A stretch of DNA of 13,970 nucleotides from an uncultured Clostridium sp. (GTDB taxonomy: Bacteria; Bacillota; Clostridia; Lachnospirales; Lachnospiraceae). Numbering within the stretch: the first letter of the stretch is position 1; each line of letters opens with the position of its first letter. The translations under genes and the position numbers were made by a program. The notes beneath the pieces are model-generated. The model was not told the origin of the DNA and did no database searches. It was given only the letters and a program-made list of their open reading frames with translations. Shown piece after piece: positions 6,791-13,904 of the stretch. Location of the stretch: the NCBI GenBank assembly GCA_938036545.1, contig CALHQJ010000115.1, forward strand, positions 1 through 13,970, in the 5' to 3' direction.

Positions 6791-6817
6791 TTAGCACTCA
6801 TTTTAAGTGAGTGCTAA
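6791..6817. promoter_or_regulatory. CIRCE element (HrcA operator)
   Basis: TTAGCACTC (6791-6799), 9 bp, GAGTGCTAA (6809-6817): an exact match to the CIRCE consensus bound by the heat-shock repressor HrcA. It ends 6 bp upstream of the htpG -35 box, not in the more usual place at or after the transcription start. On the minus strand the same palindrome is a 10-bp hairpin followed by TTTTTG, 15 nt past the stop of the 507-aa gene, so it could also terminate that transcript. Confidence 0.97.
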
Positions 6818-6832
6818 TAAAAATGTAGCAAT

Positions 6833-8356
6833 TCAGCCGATTTCTAGTTTTTCCCGATCTACGATCTGAAATGACAAACGCCATTCTATTTCCTTTTGCG
6901 GCTCAAAATATAAGGAAGAAGCCGCATACTGAGGGCCGTCATCTGAATTCCCCCTTCCTCTGGAACCGCCAATTATGGCAATGACCGAACAACTGGAAGC
7001 TTTCGGCAAGAATCGAGAGTCTGGGGATTTGGCCTTTAAATAAGGGCGTTCTCCCTCCTGGCAGTCTAAAACAGACAGTTGTTCCCGTCCCAGCTTTGGC
7101 TCAATCCGGTATTCCAAATATGCATAATTGTTTGGAAATACCCACCTGTCGTCCTCATCTCCCTGTTCCACCTGCTGCCAGCCGTAATCCTGTATGATAA
7201 TCCGGTGTTCCATCCCTGTAACCGGATGGCGGAATTTCACCTGCTGTCCAGGCTTCGTTACCTGAAAATGAATCCCTGGCACTGCCCTGGAATAAGGACA
7301 AAGAGTAATAGATATGGTTTTTAGTTTCGGTTTCTTTTTAGTATTCCACCGATAAAACCTTCTGTCAATCCGGTAGGCCCTGGAGCAATCCATGCCATAG
7401 TGCTCCAAAATCTCTTCTCCATCGGGAAAGGCTCTGGCTTCTCCTTCCAGCCAGTCTTCTGTCAATTCCTTTGGACGCCAGCACAGACCGCAGCCCCTAT
7501 CTGCCTGTAGTGGTTTTCCATTTAAGGTGATGTCTGCCCGAAAATCCAGCTCCAGCGGATTTTCCAATTCTATCCGTTCCCGTTCTTCCCGAGAAATGCT
7601 GTCCTCATCCAAATCTTTATATTTTTTAATAAAAGCCTTTTCCCGTTCCAGATTGACTTCTATTAAAAAATCTGCCACCAGCCCCTGAGAGCAGACGTAA
7701 ATGGATGGAATATAGACAATTTCTTCTCCCCAGGCAGCCTGTTTCCCCAGTTTTACCTCTATACCTGGGCGAAACCGCCCCCTGTTCCAGTTTCCAAAGT
7801 TTCCATTGTAATAAACCTTCCACTCTTCAGGCAAATGCCGGTTCTGCTCTCTGCCTTCCTTTTTAGGAACCCACTCCCAGTAATCCTTTTTAAAAGGAAT
7901 CCTGCTGTAGTCAAACTCTGCCTGCAGTTTTTTTACGTATTCAAAGGGCTGCGGCATGGGAGCAAGTCCCAGCTTGACGCTTAACCGGTCTATCACCTGC
8001 CTTTGCTCAGGCGTTATGGGATTCTCTTTCAAAAAACGGGCAAACTGCTGCTGATCCCACAAACGGATCTGCTCAATTACAGCCGTGTGGCCGCAAGCCA
8101 GAAGAAGCCTCAAAAAATCTTCAAAATTCTCCGCTGCCGGATGGACATACTGCCCCTGCTCTGCCATTGGATTTACAGAAAATACCATCTGTCCCAGGGA
8201 TTTTACAAAACAATAGTGAACTCCGTCTGTGCCTTCCCATCCATATACCCTGGCTCCCCTGGGCGTGCAAAAATAACTGCTGGTTTTACTCCCCTTTTCC
8301 AGCCCCAGTAAAGACAAATCCAGTTTTCTCCTGGAAATATCTGCATAAGTAATCAT
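6833..8356 (-). CDS. Uncharacterised protein, about 507 aa, gut-Clostridia family
   Basis: I start this gene at ATG 8356 (MITYADISRRK), with GGGAG 8 nt upstream. ATG 8380 (MVGTG) would add 8 residues and has AAGG 8 nt upstream, though that site sits in a small ACCTT/AAGGT hairpin. No signal peptide or membrane helix is visible, so the protein is probably cytosolic. The N-terminal part (numbered from 8380: FVKSLGQMVFSVNP near 58-71, then ENFEDFLRLLLACG at 84-97 and EQIRLWDQQQFARFL) resembles SUKH/SMI1-KNR4-like layouts, but I would not assign that fold firmly. The rest is rich in aromatic residues (EWKVYYNGNFGNW, HFQVTKPGQQVKFRHPVTG). Near the C terminus IIGGS...DDGP (469-483) looks like an interrupted IIGGADGP motif. 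I recall similar 500-aa proteins from gut Firmicutes, all without a known function. It follows the YcxB-like gene closely. Confidence 0.85.
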   Translation of the reverse strand: MITYADISRRKLDLSLLGLEKGSKTSSYFCTPRGARVYGWEGTDGVHYCFVKSLGQMVFSVNPMAEQGQYVHPAAENFEDFLRLLLACGHTAVIEQIRLWDQQQFARFLKENPITPEQRQVIDRLSVKLGLAPMPQPFEYVKKLQAEFDYSRIPFKKDYWEWVPKKEGREQNRHLPEEWKVYYNGNFGNWNRGRFRPGIEVKLGKQAAWGEEIVYIPSIYVCSQGLVADFLIEVNLEREKAFIKKYKDLDEDSISREERERIELENPLELDFRADITLNGKPLQADRGCGLCWRPKELTEDWLEGEARAFPDGEEILEHYGMDCSRAYRIDRRFYRWNTKKKPKLKTISITLCPYSRAVPGIHFQVTKPGQQVKFRHPVTGMEHRIIIQDYGWQQVEQGDEDDRWVFPNNYAYLEYRIEPKLGREQLSVLDCQEGERPYLKAKSPDSRFLPKASSCSVIAIIGGSRGRGNSDDGPQYAASSLYFEPQKEIEWRLSFQIVDREKLEIG

Positions 8357-8426
8357 ATGTAACGCTCCCGTCCCAACCATATTTTTTACCTTCTAAAGGT
8401 TAAACTCTGCATACATCTCATACAGG

Positions 8427-8951
8427 TCATAAAACCTCCTGTATCTGCTTTCCGGTTTTTGCCTCCAAAAACTGCCGAAACTGCTCTATGGTTCCACCTT
8501 CAATAGACTCTTTATCGTATATTTGTCCATGACTGCTGCTGAACACAAATACAATATAAGAGCCGCATTCTGCTATCACCTGAATCTTATCGTATTTCCA
8601 CTGAGATTCGCCAATTTCCGTTACCGTAGAAAAACCATCATCTGAAAATACAGTCCGCCCCTGTTCCGTCCCAGGCAAAAGTCTTTTTCTGGCTGCGTAT
8701 CCATTAATCCGGTCTTCCATCAACAACGTAAACACGATTACAAAAACGGCGGCTCCTGTAATAACAGTTTGAATTCCAAGTCCTCCGTCCTGCAAAACCC
8801 GATAACAGCATAGCAGTAATCCGGTAGCTGCAATTCCCCATCCAAATATGTGGGCACGGCGGCTCTTCTTTTTTCGGACTGTTTTCCGCAATACCTTTGC
8901 CATAACCGCCATTGTTTTATTATTGTATTCTCCTTTACAGATAAACTCCAC
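8427..8951 (-). CDS. YcxB-like membrane protein
   Basis: A 174-aa protein with GTG start at 8951, supported by GAGGTGA 4 nt upstream. The later ATG (codon 14) has its nearest AAAGGAG 17 nt away, too far. A short N-terminal segment with a basic cluster (KTVRKKKSRR) leads into two membrane helices (about 35-51 and 60-76). A C-terminal cytosolic domain of the YcxB type follows: VFSDDGFSTVTEIGESQWKY, then a strand pattern and a closing helix FRQFLEAKTGKQIQEVL. YcxB proteins are small bacterial membrane proteins with no established activity. The gene lies 66 bp after the lipoprotein gene and 70 bp before the chosen start of the 507-aa gene, in one likely transcription unit. Confidence 0.8.
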   Translation of the reverse strand: MEFICKGEYNNKTMAVMAKVLRKTVRKKKSRRAHIFGWGIAATGLLLCCYRVLQDGGLGIQTVITGAAVFVIVFTLLMEDRINGYAARKRLLPGTEQGRTVFSDDGFSTVTEIGESQWKYDKIQVIAECGSYIVFVFSSSHGQIYDKESIEGGTIEQFRQFLEAKTGKQIQEVL

Positions 8952-9017
8952 TGTCTCACCTCACGTTTCGGTATGTTATCTCATGCTCCTGTATTCTCCG
9001 CCATTTGGCGTCTTTTC

Positions 9018-10036
9018 CTACTCCAGCCATTGCAGCAGTTCATAACCCCTGGCTTTCGTCAGCTCCGCTCCTTTCAGCCCCATGACCATGGACTGTATGG
9101 TTCCGCCTCCAAATTCAGCGCCAGCCTCCTCAACTGCCTGTTCTTTTTTCTCAATCCATTCCCGTTCTTCCACTGTCAAAGCGTCCATGGTTTCTGTATC
9201 CAGTATCTCCTTTAAAACACTCCAAAGCTGGTTTAATGCGGCATCCCACTGATGATACAGCTCTGCTGCGCTGATGTTCATATCGGTCTGCGTCGCAGCT
9301 TCTGTATTGATATACATTTCCAGGGCATCGGTACTGTTTTTTATATCTTCAATTACCTGTTTAATATTCTCAATGCTGTTATAGCTGGAAAAACCGCAAT
9401 CCTGTGTTTCATTATATAAACCGTAAAAGGGCAGTTCTGTCTCTGAACTGTCTATCAGCGAAAAGCCTACCCAGTTGCAAAACCCTTCCGGAAGTTCTGC
9501 CAGTGGCGCTCCTGGCAAATAAATCAGCATGTCCTCTGCCCCATCTAAACCATAAGCCGCAGAATAACAATAACGGACTCCGTCCACCACCTCTTCCCTG
9601 TCAACGGGATTCTTGTACGTCATCTCCGCAATCTGCATTTTATATGTATACTTATTCACCTGTTCCAGTTCTGAAAATCTCCCCTGAAAGCTGCATTGGT
9701 ATACCGTTCCATTGGGATAGGTATCTCCAGTCTCTCCCATATTGCTGTCCTGGTATACTCCCCGAAAGCTGCCGTCGCCCTCAATTGTCATATTGGTAGA
9801 CCAACCTCCGGCTCCACTGGCAAATATAAATTGGGTTCCTCTCAAATCGGCAAAAGAAAATGAACTCTCTTTGTCCGGCTGCAAATCTTCTGTCTTGATT
9901 TCCAGACTCTCTGTATCGACTTCGGTTACTGCTTCTCCTGTCGTTTCCATCGGAATCTCTTCTCTATTTTCACAGCCCATAACGTAACTGCAATAAATGC
10001 CGTCAAAATCGCTGCTGCTGATTTCCACTTTTTCAT
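9018..10036 (-). pseudogene. Frameshifted lipoprotein gene with C-terminal LprI-like domain
   Basis: The expected start is ATG 10036 with GGAGG 9 nt upstream. It reads MKKWKSAAAILTAFIAVTL, a clear signal peptide, then runs out of frame (TTA TGG GCT GTG...) to a stop at 9926. The mature protein continues in another frame from GCENREEIPMETTGEAV to the stop at 9018. One extra base at about 9978 would give AVTLLGC, a perfect lipobox, and a protein of about 339 aa. So the gene has lost one base, or the base is a sequence error. The longer frame open to 10145 is not the start because it overlaps the upstream gene and encodes no signal. The mature part has an uncharacterised domain (FADLRGTQFIFASGAGGWS...GVYQDSNMGETGDTYPNGT) and a C-terminal LprI-like segment (DMNISAAELYHQWDAALNQLW...GGTIQSM...LTKARGYELLQWL). 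LprI relatives include lysozyme inhibitors. The role here is unknown. Confidence 0.75.
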
Positions 10037-10060
10037 GGATTGTTTCCTCCTTTCCAACTG

Positions 10061-10366
10061 TCAAGGTATCGCCAGAACCGCTTCCTTTACCTTTTTCTTT
10101 TCTGTATAAGTAACAATCAGGCATTCGCCGCCTTCCCTGTTCCAAATATCCTGATTCTCATCAACAACATCATCCGGTTCACCCCACACACTAATCAACT
10201 GGGTTCGCTGATAACCCACAAGTTCCGGCAAATCATCTTCCTGCAAGGAACTCAACCCATGAAGATTATCTGCATGTTTCACACAAGAACAGGCATATCT
10301 CCATCCAAAAAACAACGCTGTGAACACCCCTGTTACTATCGCTGTATTTCTGATTATTTTTTTCAT
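10061..10366 (-). CDS. Small membrane-anchored protein, unknown function
   Basis: The start is set by the ribosome site: GGAGG (10373-10377) touches an ATG at 10372 but lies 6 nt before the ATG at 10366, so I use the latter (101 aa, MKKIIRNTAIV). One N-terminal membrane helix (about 5-24, with FFGWRYACSCVKHAD after it) anchors a short outer domain. The core is LVGYQRTQLISVWGEPDDVVDENQDIW, then a strand pattern ECLIVTYTEKKKVKEAVL. This QL...WGEPD layout resembles small SmpA/BamE-like lipoprotein domains seen in Firmicutes, but the match is by eye only. It precedes the lipoprotein gene by 24 bp and probably shares its transcript. Confidence 0.8.
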   Translation of the reverse strand: MKKIIRNTAIVTGVFTALFFGWRYACSCVKHADNLHGLSSLQEDDLPELVGYQRTQLISVWGEPDDVVDENQDIWNREGGECLIVTYTEKKKVKEAVLAIP

Positions 10367-10372
10367 TTCCAT

Positions 10373-10586
10373 CCTCCCTGCCTGGCTGTTTTATCTATTT
10401 TATCATATTTTTTCATATCATGTTTTAATCTTTACTTACGATTTTCCTAACGATTTCGATAAAGCAGATAAAAGGCCAGAAGCAGGAGTTCTCTGTCCTT
10501 ACCTCTAACCTTTCTATTATTGTTATAACCTGTTCACGCTCTTTATTTGCTCCGAACCGGCTCTACTGCATTTGCCATCATATCCT
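10373..10586. other. Gap without a supported gene; weak promoter for the small membrane protein
   Basis: I see no coding sequence with a credible ribosome site here. On the minus strand TATGAT (10402-10407) in an A/T-rich run could be the -10 box for the gene starting at 10366, but no good -35 accompanies it. There is no convincing terminator for the upstream EamA operon. Confidence 0.35.
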
Positions 10587-10838
10587 TTAAAGTTGAGATG
10601 CTTTCTGCATCAGATACCGCTTCTGGTATTTTAGCTGCACATAGCTTAAAATCCGGTTGTAATAGATCGGATTGGAAAGACCGCCTACAATTCCCACTAC
10701 AGGGAGACCCTGGATAAACTTTGCCGCCAGCATATCCATGGCAAAGGCTGTTCCGGTATTTTTAAGCTGCTGTTTTAATTCCGTCTGGTATTCTGCTGAT
10801 TCTATATCAGAACAGGGGACTTCTTCCCCCAGTTTATT
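10587..10838 (-). pseudogene. EcsC family protein, C-terminal remnant
   Basis: An open frame of 83 codons without a usable start encodes ...YQTELKQQLKNTGTAFAMDM then LAAKFIQGLPVVGIVGG, LSNPIYYNRI and LKYQKRYL, closing at TAA 10587. This matches the C-terminal part of EcsC-family proteins, which are normally about 250 aa. The missing N-terminal two thirds are not in the window. A TGA in this frame lies at 10839-10841, seven bases past the stop of the EamA gene. This is most simply the tail of an EcsC gene left by a deletion that joined it to the EamA gene. Confidence 0.65.
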
Positions 10839-10845
10839 TCAATCT

Positions 10846-11259
10846 TCATAATACCATCACCAAAGTCCCTGCCGTAATCAGGAATGCTCCTATTGCCGAT
10901 TTTACTGTAAATTGTTCATGGAGAAACACGAATGCCAGAATCAGGGTAATCACCACACTAAGTTTATCCACCGGCACTACCTTCGACGCCTCTCCTATTT
11001 GCAGGGCCTTATAATAACACAGCCAGGACGCTCCCGTGGCCAGGCCTGACAAAATCAGAAACAGCCAGCTCTTTTTGCTGATGCAGGAGATTCCGGACTG
11101 GCTGTTTGTTAAAAATACCATCCCCCAGGCCATTCCCAGCACCACCACCGTCCGGATGGCTGCAGCCAGATTGGAATTCACCCCGTCTATGCCAATCTTT
11201 GCCAGAATTGATGTAAGGGCTGCAAATACTGCCGAACCCAAAGCGAACAGAAACCACAT
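10846..11259 (-). CDS. EamA-type transporter, single-domain (half-size)
   Basis: A 137-aa protein of the drug/metabolite transporter superfamily with one EamA domain. Five hydrophobic helices are visible: about 2-22, 32-51, 65-85, 95-115 and 118-136. Landmarks are LTSILAKIGI, ASWLCYYKALQIGEASKVVPVDKLSVV and LHEQFTVKSAIGAFLITAGTLVMV, the usual helix-end signatures. Classic EamA carriers have two such repeats, so this one would act as a dimer. The substrate is unknown. The gene lies 38 bp after the phosphodiesterase gene; its ribosome site (AAAGG, 12 nt from the ATG) is weak, which fits expression as a late operon gene. Confidence 0.88.
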   Translation of the reverse strand: MWFLFALGSAVFAALTSILAKIGIDGVNSNLAAAIRTVVVLGMAWGMVFLTNSQSGISCISKKSWLFLILSGLATGASWLCYYKALQIGEASKVVPVDKLSVVITLILAFVFLHEQFTVKSAIGAFLITAGTLVMVL

Positions 11260-11297
11260 ATCATTTCACTGCCTTTCTCAAAATTTCGTTACTGCCA

Positions 11298-11756
11298 TCA
11301 TTTATGCTGAATCTCAATTTTCCCAACCTCAATCTTCCTTCCCTTAACCGTCATCATGGCAAAGGTAATTTCCTGGTCAAATCGGCGCTTTCCGCAGCTT
11401 CCTGGATTTAACCACAGCCGCCCTTCTATGGTTTGCTCGGAATATTTATGAGAATGTCCAAAAATCACTGCATCTGCGTCTCCTAAGTCCTTTGGTACAT
11501 CCTTTTTGTTGTGTACAACAAAAATCCGACAGTCCTCTATAGAAATCGTAAGGGTCTTTGGAATCTGTTCCGCCCATTCTTTATCGTTATTGCCCCGTAC
11601 TGCATAGACTGGAGCAAGTTGCTGGAGTTTATCCAATACTTCCTGTTTATTAATATCTCCGCCATGAATAATCACATCACACCCTGTTATCGCTTCCAAT
11701 ACCTCTGTTCTTAAAAGGCCATGGGTATCGGAAAGGACTGCCGCTTTTACTGCCAT
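11298..11756 (-). CDS. YfcE/MJ0936-family metallophosphodiesterase
   Basis: A 152-aa cytosolic calcineurin-like phosphoesterase. All five metal-site blocks are present: LSDTHG, IIHGGDI, RGNND, VVHNKKD and FGHSHK, with LNPGSCGKRR after them. The closest characterised relatives (YfcE, MJ0936) hydrolyse phosphodiesters with Mn or other divalent metals. The natural substrate is unknown. The gene overlaps the end of the M56 peptidase gene by 10 nt, and its AAGGAGG site lies inside that gene 7 nt before the ATG, a clear sign of translational coupling. Confidence 0.95.
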   Translation of the reverse strand: MAVKAAVLSDTHGLLRTEVLEAITGCDVIIHGGDINKQEVLDKLQQLAPVYAVRGNNDKEWAEQIPKTLTISIEDCRIFVVHNKKDVPKDLGDADAVIFGHSHKYSEQTIEGRLWLNPGSCGKRRFDQEITFAMMTVKGRKIEVGKIEIQHK

Positions 11757-13495
11757 AGTGAATCCTCCTTTTTAAACAACGGAATTTTTTCAATTCTTCC
11801 ATCTGTTGGATACCAAATCCCATACCACAAATCTTCCAGTTTTTCCCCATCAGCCGCCAAAAATCCAAATGCATCGCTGTTTAACTCTGGAATGGCTACG
11901 GGACCATACTTCAGGCTGCTGTCTGCTCCATTACTGTCTAACTGGTTCATTGCTTCTAATAATTCCGGCAAATATTCGTTTTCCAGATAAGCATCCCGAA
12001 ATGCTCCCTGTTCTCTGTTTTCCAAAAACAGCTTTTTCGTGTCTTCGTCCTCGATTTGCTCCACGATTCCATAGGTCTCTGAATACAGGAAAAATCGGCT
12101 GTCTTCCTCGTCATTGTAAGCGTTTGTTACAACCAGTACCGAATCTTCTCCTCCCAAAACCTCTGTGTAGCTGTCTCCCTGCATTACAAGGGGACCTGCT
12201 TCCAAAAGAGTAAAAGCTGCTTTTGGCTCTGCAGTCAGGCTCTTTCCCTTCTTTTCCAAATCAAAAGACAGATAGCCGAAACTTCCGTGAAGGGAAATCT
12301 GATTGGCGCCGACCCGATCCAATTCTACCGCCATGCCAATAGGCTGCTTCCTTGCCGCTTCAAGTTCCAGACACTCCGCCTGCTGTTCTATTTCGATACT
12401 CTCTTCATCAATCCTCCCCGCCAGAAAGATAGAGGTTGGCCCGTCAGAACCTCCGATAATTGATATACTCTCTGCCAGCTTCTTTTCTGAATTTGTCAAA
12501 AATGCGGCTCCTGCCCCGATTACCAGTATCACTGCAAGTACCCCCAACAGGAAACCAGGCTTTTTATAACGAAGCACATTTTTAATTCTGCCCTTTGTGT
12601 GGCTTTCTCCAAAGGCGAGAGGAATCAGCAATAAGTTTTTTTGCTCCTGGAATTGAAGCAATGCCAGGGAATAGTCTCTCCGGCTCTCTCCTCCCAGCCA
12701 CTCCAGCGCCTTCTCGTCACAGGCCATTTCTACATCTCTGCAATAACACAAATATGCCGCCCATACCAGCGGATTAAACCAGTGAATTGCCAATACCCCA
12801 AAAACTGCCAGCTTTGTCAGGTAATCCCATCTGAGACGGTGGGCGTTTTCATGGGCCAGAATCATTTCTTTTTCCCTTTGACAGTCTTTTTCCAAAAGGT
12901 ATGACGGCAGATAAATCTTCGGCTGCCAGATTCCCAGAACCATTGGTATGGAAAGCCTGTCTGAGCTGTATGCCCTCTCTATTGTCTTTCCTTTTACCAT
13001 TCGTTCTGTTTCCGGAATCAGCACTGCATCAAAAAGACTTCTTTTTAACCTGATATACCGGAACAGGTTCACTGCCACAAACACTCCCATGCCGATCAGC
13101 CAGACGCACTGAAAAACAAAGGCATAGGCCTGCATCGGATCTGCCGAATCTCCTGCTGCCAGCAGCATACTCTGGTATAAAAACCCATTTACCGCAGAGT
13201 CCATTTTCTCTACTCCTGTAGCAATCTGGGGAATGGTTCCGGCAAATCCGGTTTCACCAATCTCAACTGTGGTTTCTACCAGAGGCTCGCTTCCAGCCGG
13301 AAGCAGGGAAACAGGAAGGGAAACCGGAATAACAAACAACAATCTGACAAAGGGAATCAGCCACAGCAGGCAAAGATATTTCTTTGGGAATCGATTCATC
13401 ACAAGACGAAGAAACAGAATGGCTAAAATGACCGTTCCTCCTGCCAGGCTTTTATTAATAAGCGCCATCATAGTACTGCTGCTGAAAAAATTCAT
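11747..13495 (-). CDS. M56-family (BlaR1/MecR1-like) membrane metallopeptidase
   Basis: A 582-aa membrane sensor-protease. Family knowledge: BlaR1-type proteins sense an external signal and act with their cytosolic zinc protease domain to relieve repression by BlaI. Visible features: N-terminal helices (about 14-35 and 40-64), another at about 123-148, the zinc site HENAH (215-219) and Glu256 in CRDVEMACDEKAL, a helix at 315-333, then an outside C-terminal part (334-582). That part is not a penicillin-binding domain. It opens with IIGGSDGPTSIFLAG (346-360), a motif I recall from many gut-Clostridia proteins, followed by an unrecognised domain, so the ligand is unlikely to be a simple beta-lactam. 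It overlaps the blaI-like gene by 4 nt (ATGA), with GGGAGG as ribosome site. Confidence 0.93.
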   Translation of the reverse strand: MNFFSSSTMMALINKSLAGGTVILAILFLRLVMNRFPKKYLCLLWLIPFVRLLFVIPVSLPVSLLPAGSEPLVETTVEIGETGFAGTIPQIATGVEKMDSAVNGFLYQSMLLAAGDSADPMQAYAFVFQCVWLIGMGVFVAVNLFRYIRLKRSLFDAVLIPETERMVKGKTIERAYSSDRLSIPMVLGIWQPKIYLPSYLLEKDCQREKEMILAHENAHRLRWDYLTKLAVFGVLAIHWFNPLVWAAYLCYCRDVEMACDEKALEWLGGESRRDYSLALLQFQEQKNLLLIPLAFGESHTKGRIKNVLRYKKPGFLLGVLAVILVIGAGAAFLTNSEKKLAESISIIGGSDGPTSIFLAGRIDEESIEIEQQAECLELEAARKQPIGMAVELDRVGANQISLHGSFGYLSFDLEKKGKSLTAEPKAAFTLLEAGPLVMQGDSYTEVLGGEDSVLVVTNAYNDEEDSRFFLYSETYGIVEQIEDEDTKKLFLENREQGAFRDAYLENEYLPELLEAMNQLDSNGADSSLKYGPVAIPELNSDAFGFLAADGEKLEDLWYGIWYPTDGRIEKIPLFKKEDSLWQ

Positions 13496-13884
13496 ATAGT
13501 TCCTCCCTCTGTGTCTTCATCCGCTTCCGGTACTGCCGCTTCAATCAGCTGATGAAGCTCTCTTGCTTCCTCTGCAGTCAATTTCTTATCTGCCAAAAAT
13601 GCATTCAGAAACGCCGGAAGAGACCCCCCAAAGCTTTTCTCTATAAGCTGGCGGCTTTCCTCCCGCTGAACCTGCTCTTTTTCAATCAGCGTTGTCACGG
13701 TAGCCGAGCGGTTATTTACAAAGCCCTTTTCCTCCAGTTTCTTTAATACCGTATAGCAGGTGGATTTCTTCCATCCCAGCCGCTCGTTTGCCCTTTTGGC
13801 AAGTTCTGTGGATTTAACCGGTTCGATTTCCCAAATTAAGTCCATAAACCGATACTCTCCTTCAAATAATTTGAATTTCTCCAT
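13492..13884 (-). CDS. BlaI/MecI-family transcriptional repressor
   Basis: A 130-aa winged-helix repressor of the BlaI/MecI/CopY family. Residues about 10-80 hold the DNA-binding fold: MDLIWEIEPVKSTELAKRA, the recognition part GWKKSTCYTVLKKLEEKGFV, then the wing. The C-terminal helices (about 90-120) would form the dimer. In this family cleavage by the paired M56 peptidase releases the DNA. The gene is first in an operon that continues into the M56 peptidase, the phosphodiesterase and probably the EamA transporter. GGAGGG lies 5 nt before the ATG. I could not find the usual TACA-N-TGTA type operator; upstream lies a 30-bp tandem repeat instead. Confidence 0.94.
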   Translation of the reverse strand: MEKFKLFEGEYRFMDLIWEIEPVKSTELAKRANERLGWKKSTCYTVLKKLEEKGFVNNRSATVTTLIEKEQVQREESRQLIEKSFGGSLPAFLNAFLADKKLTAEEARELHQLIEAAVPEADEDTEGGTI

Positions 13885-13904
13885 CTGTGCCCTCCATCAA
13901 AATG

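Noticed and set aside
6612..6794. Plus-strand frame of 60 codons across the palindromic element and CIRCE
   Set aside because: It is produced by the inverted repeats, has no ribosome site and runs over a promoter and operator on the other strand.
9018..10145. Taking ATG 10145 as the lipoprotein start
   Set aside because: It overlaps the upstream gene by 85 bp, has no signal peptide, and ATG 10036 with GGAGG and a signal sequence explains the locus better.
10456..10690. Continuation of the EcsC remnant in another frame to a stop near 10545 (...SISTLKDMMANAVEPV...)
   Set aside because: The remnant already ends in a plausible family C terminus at 10587, and I recognise nothing in the other frame.
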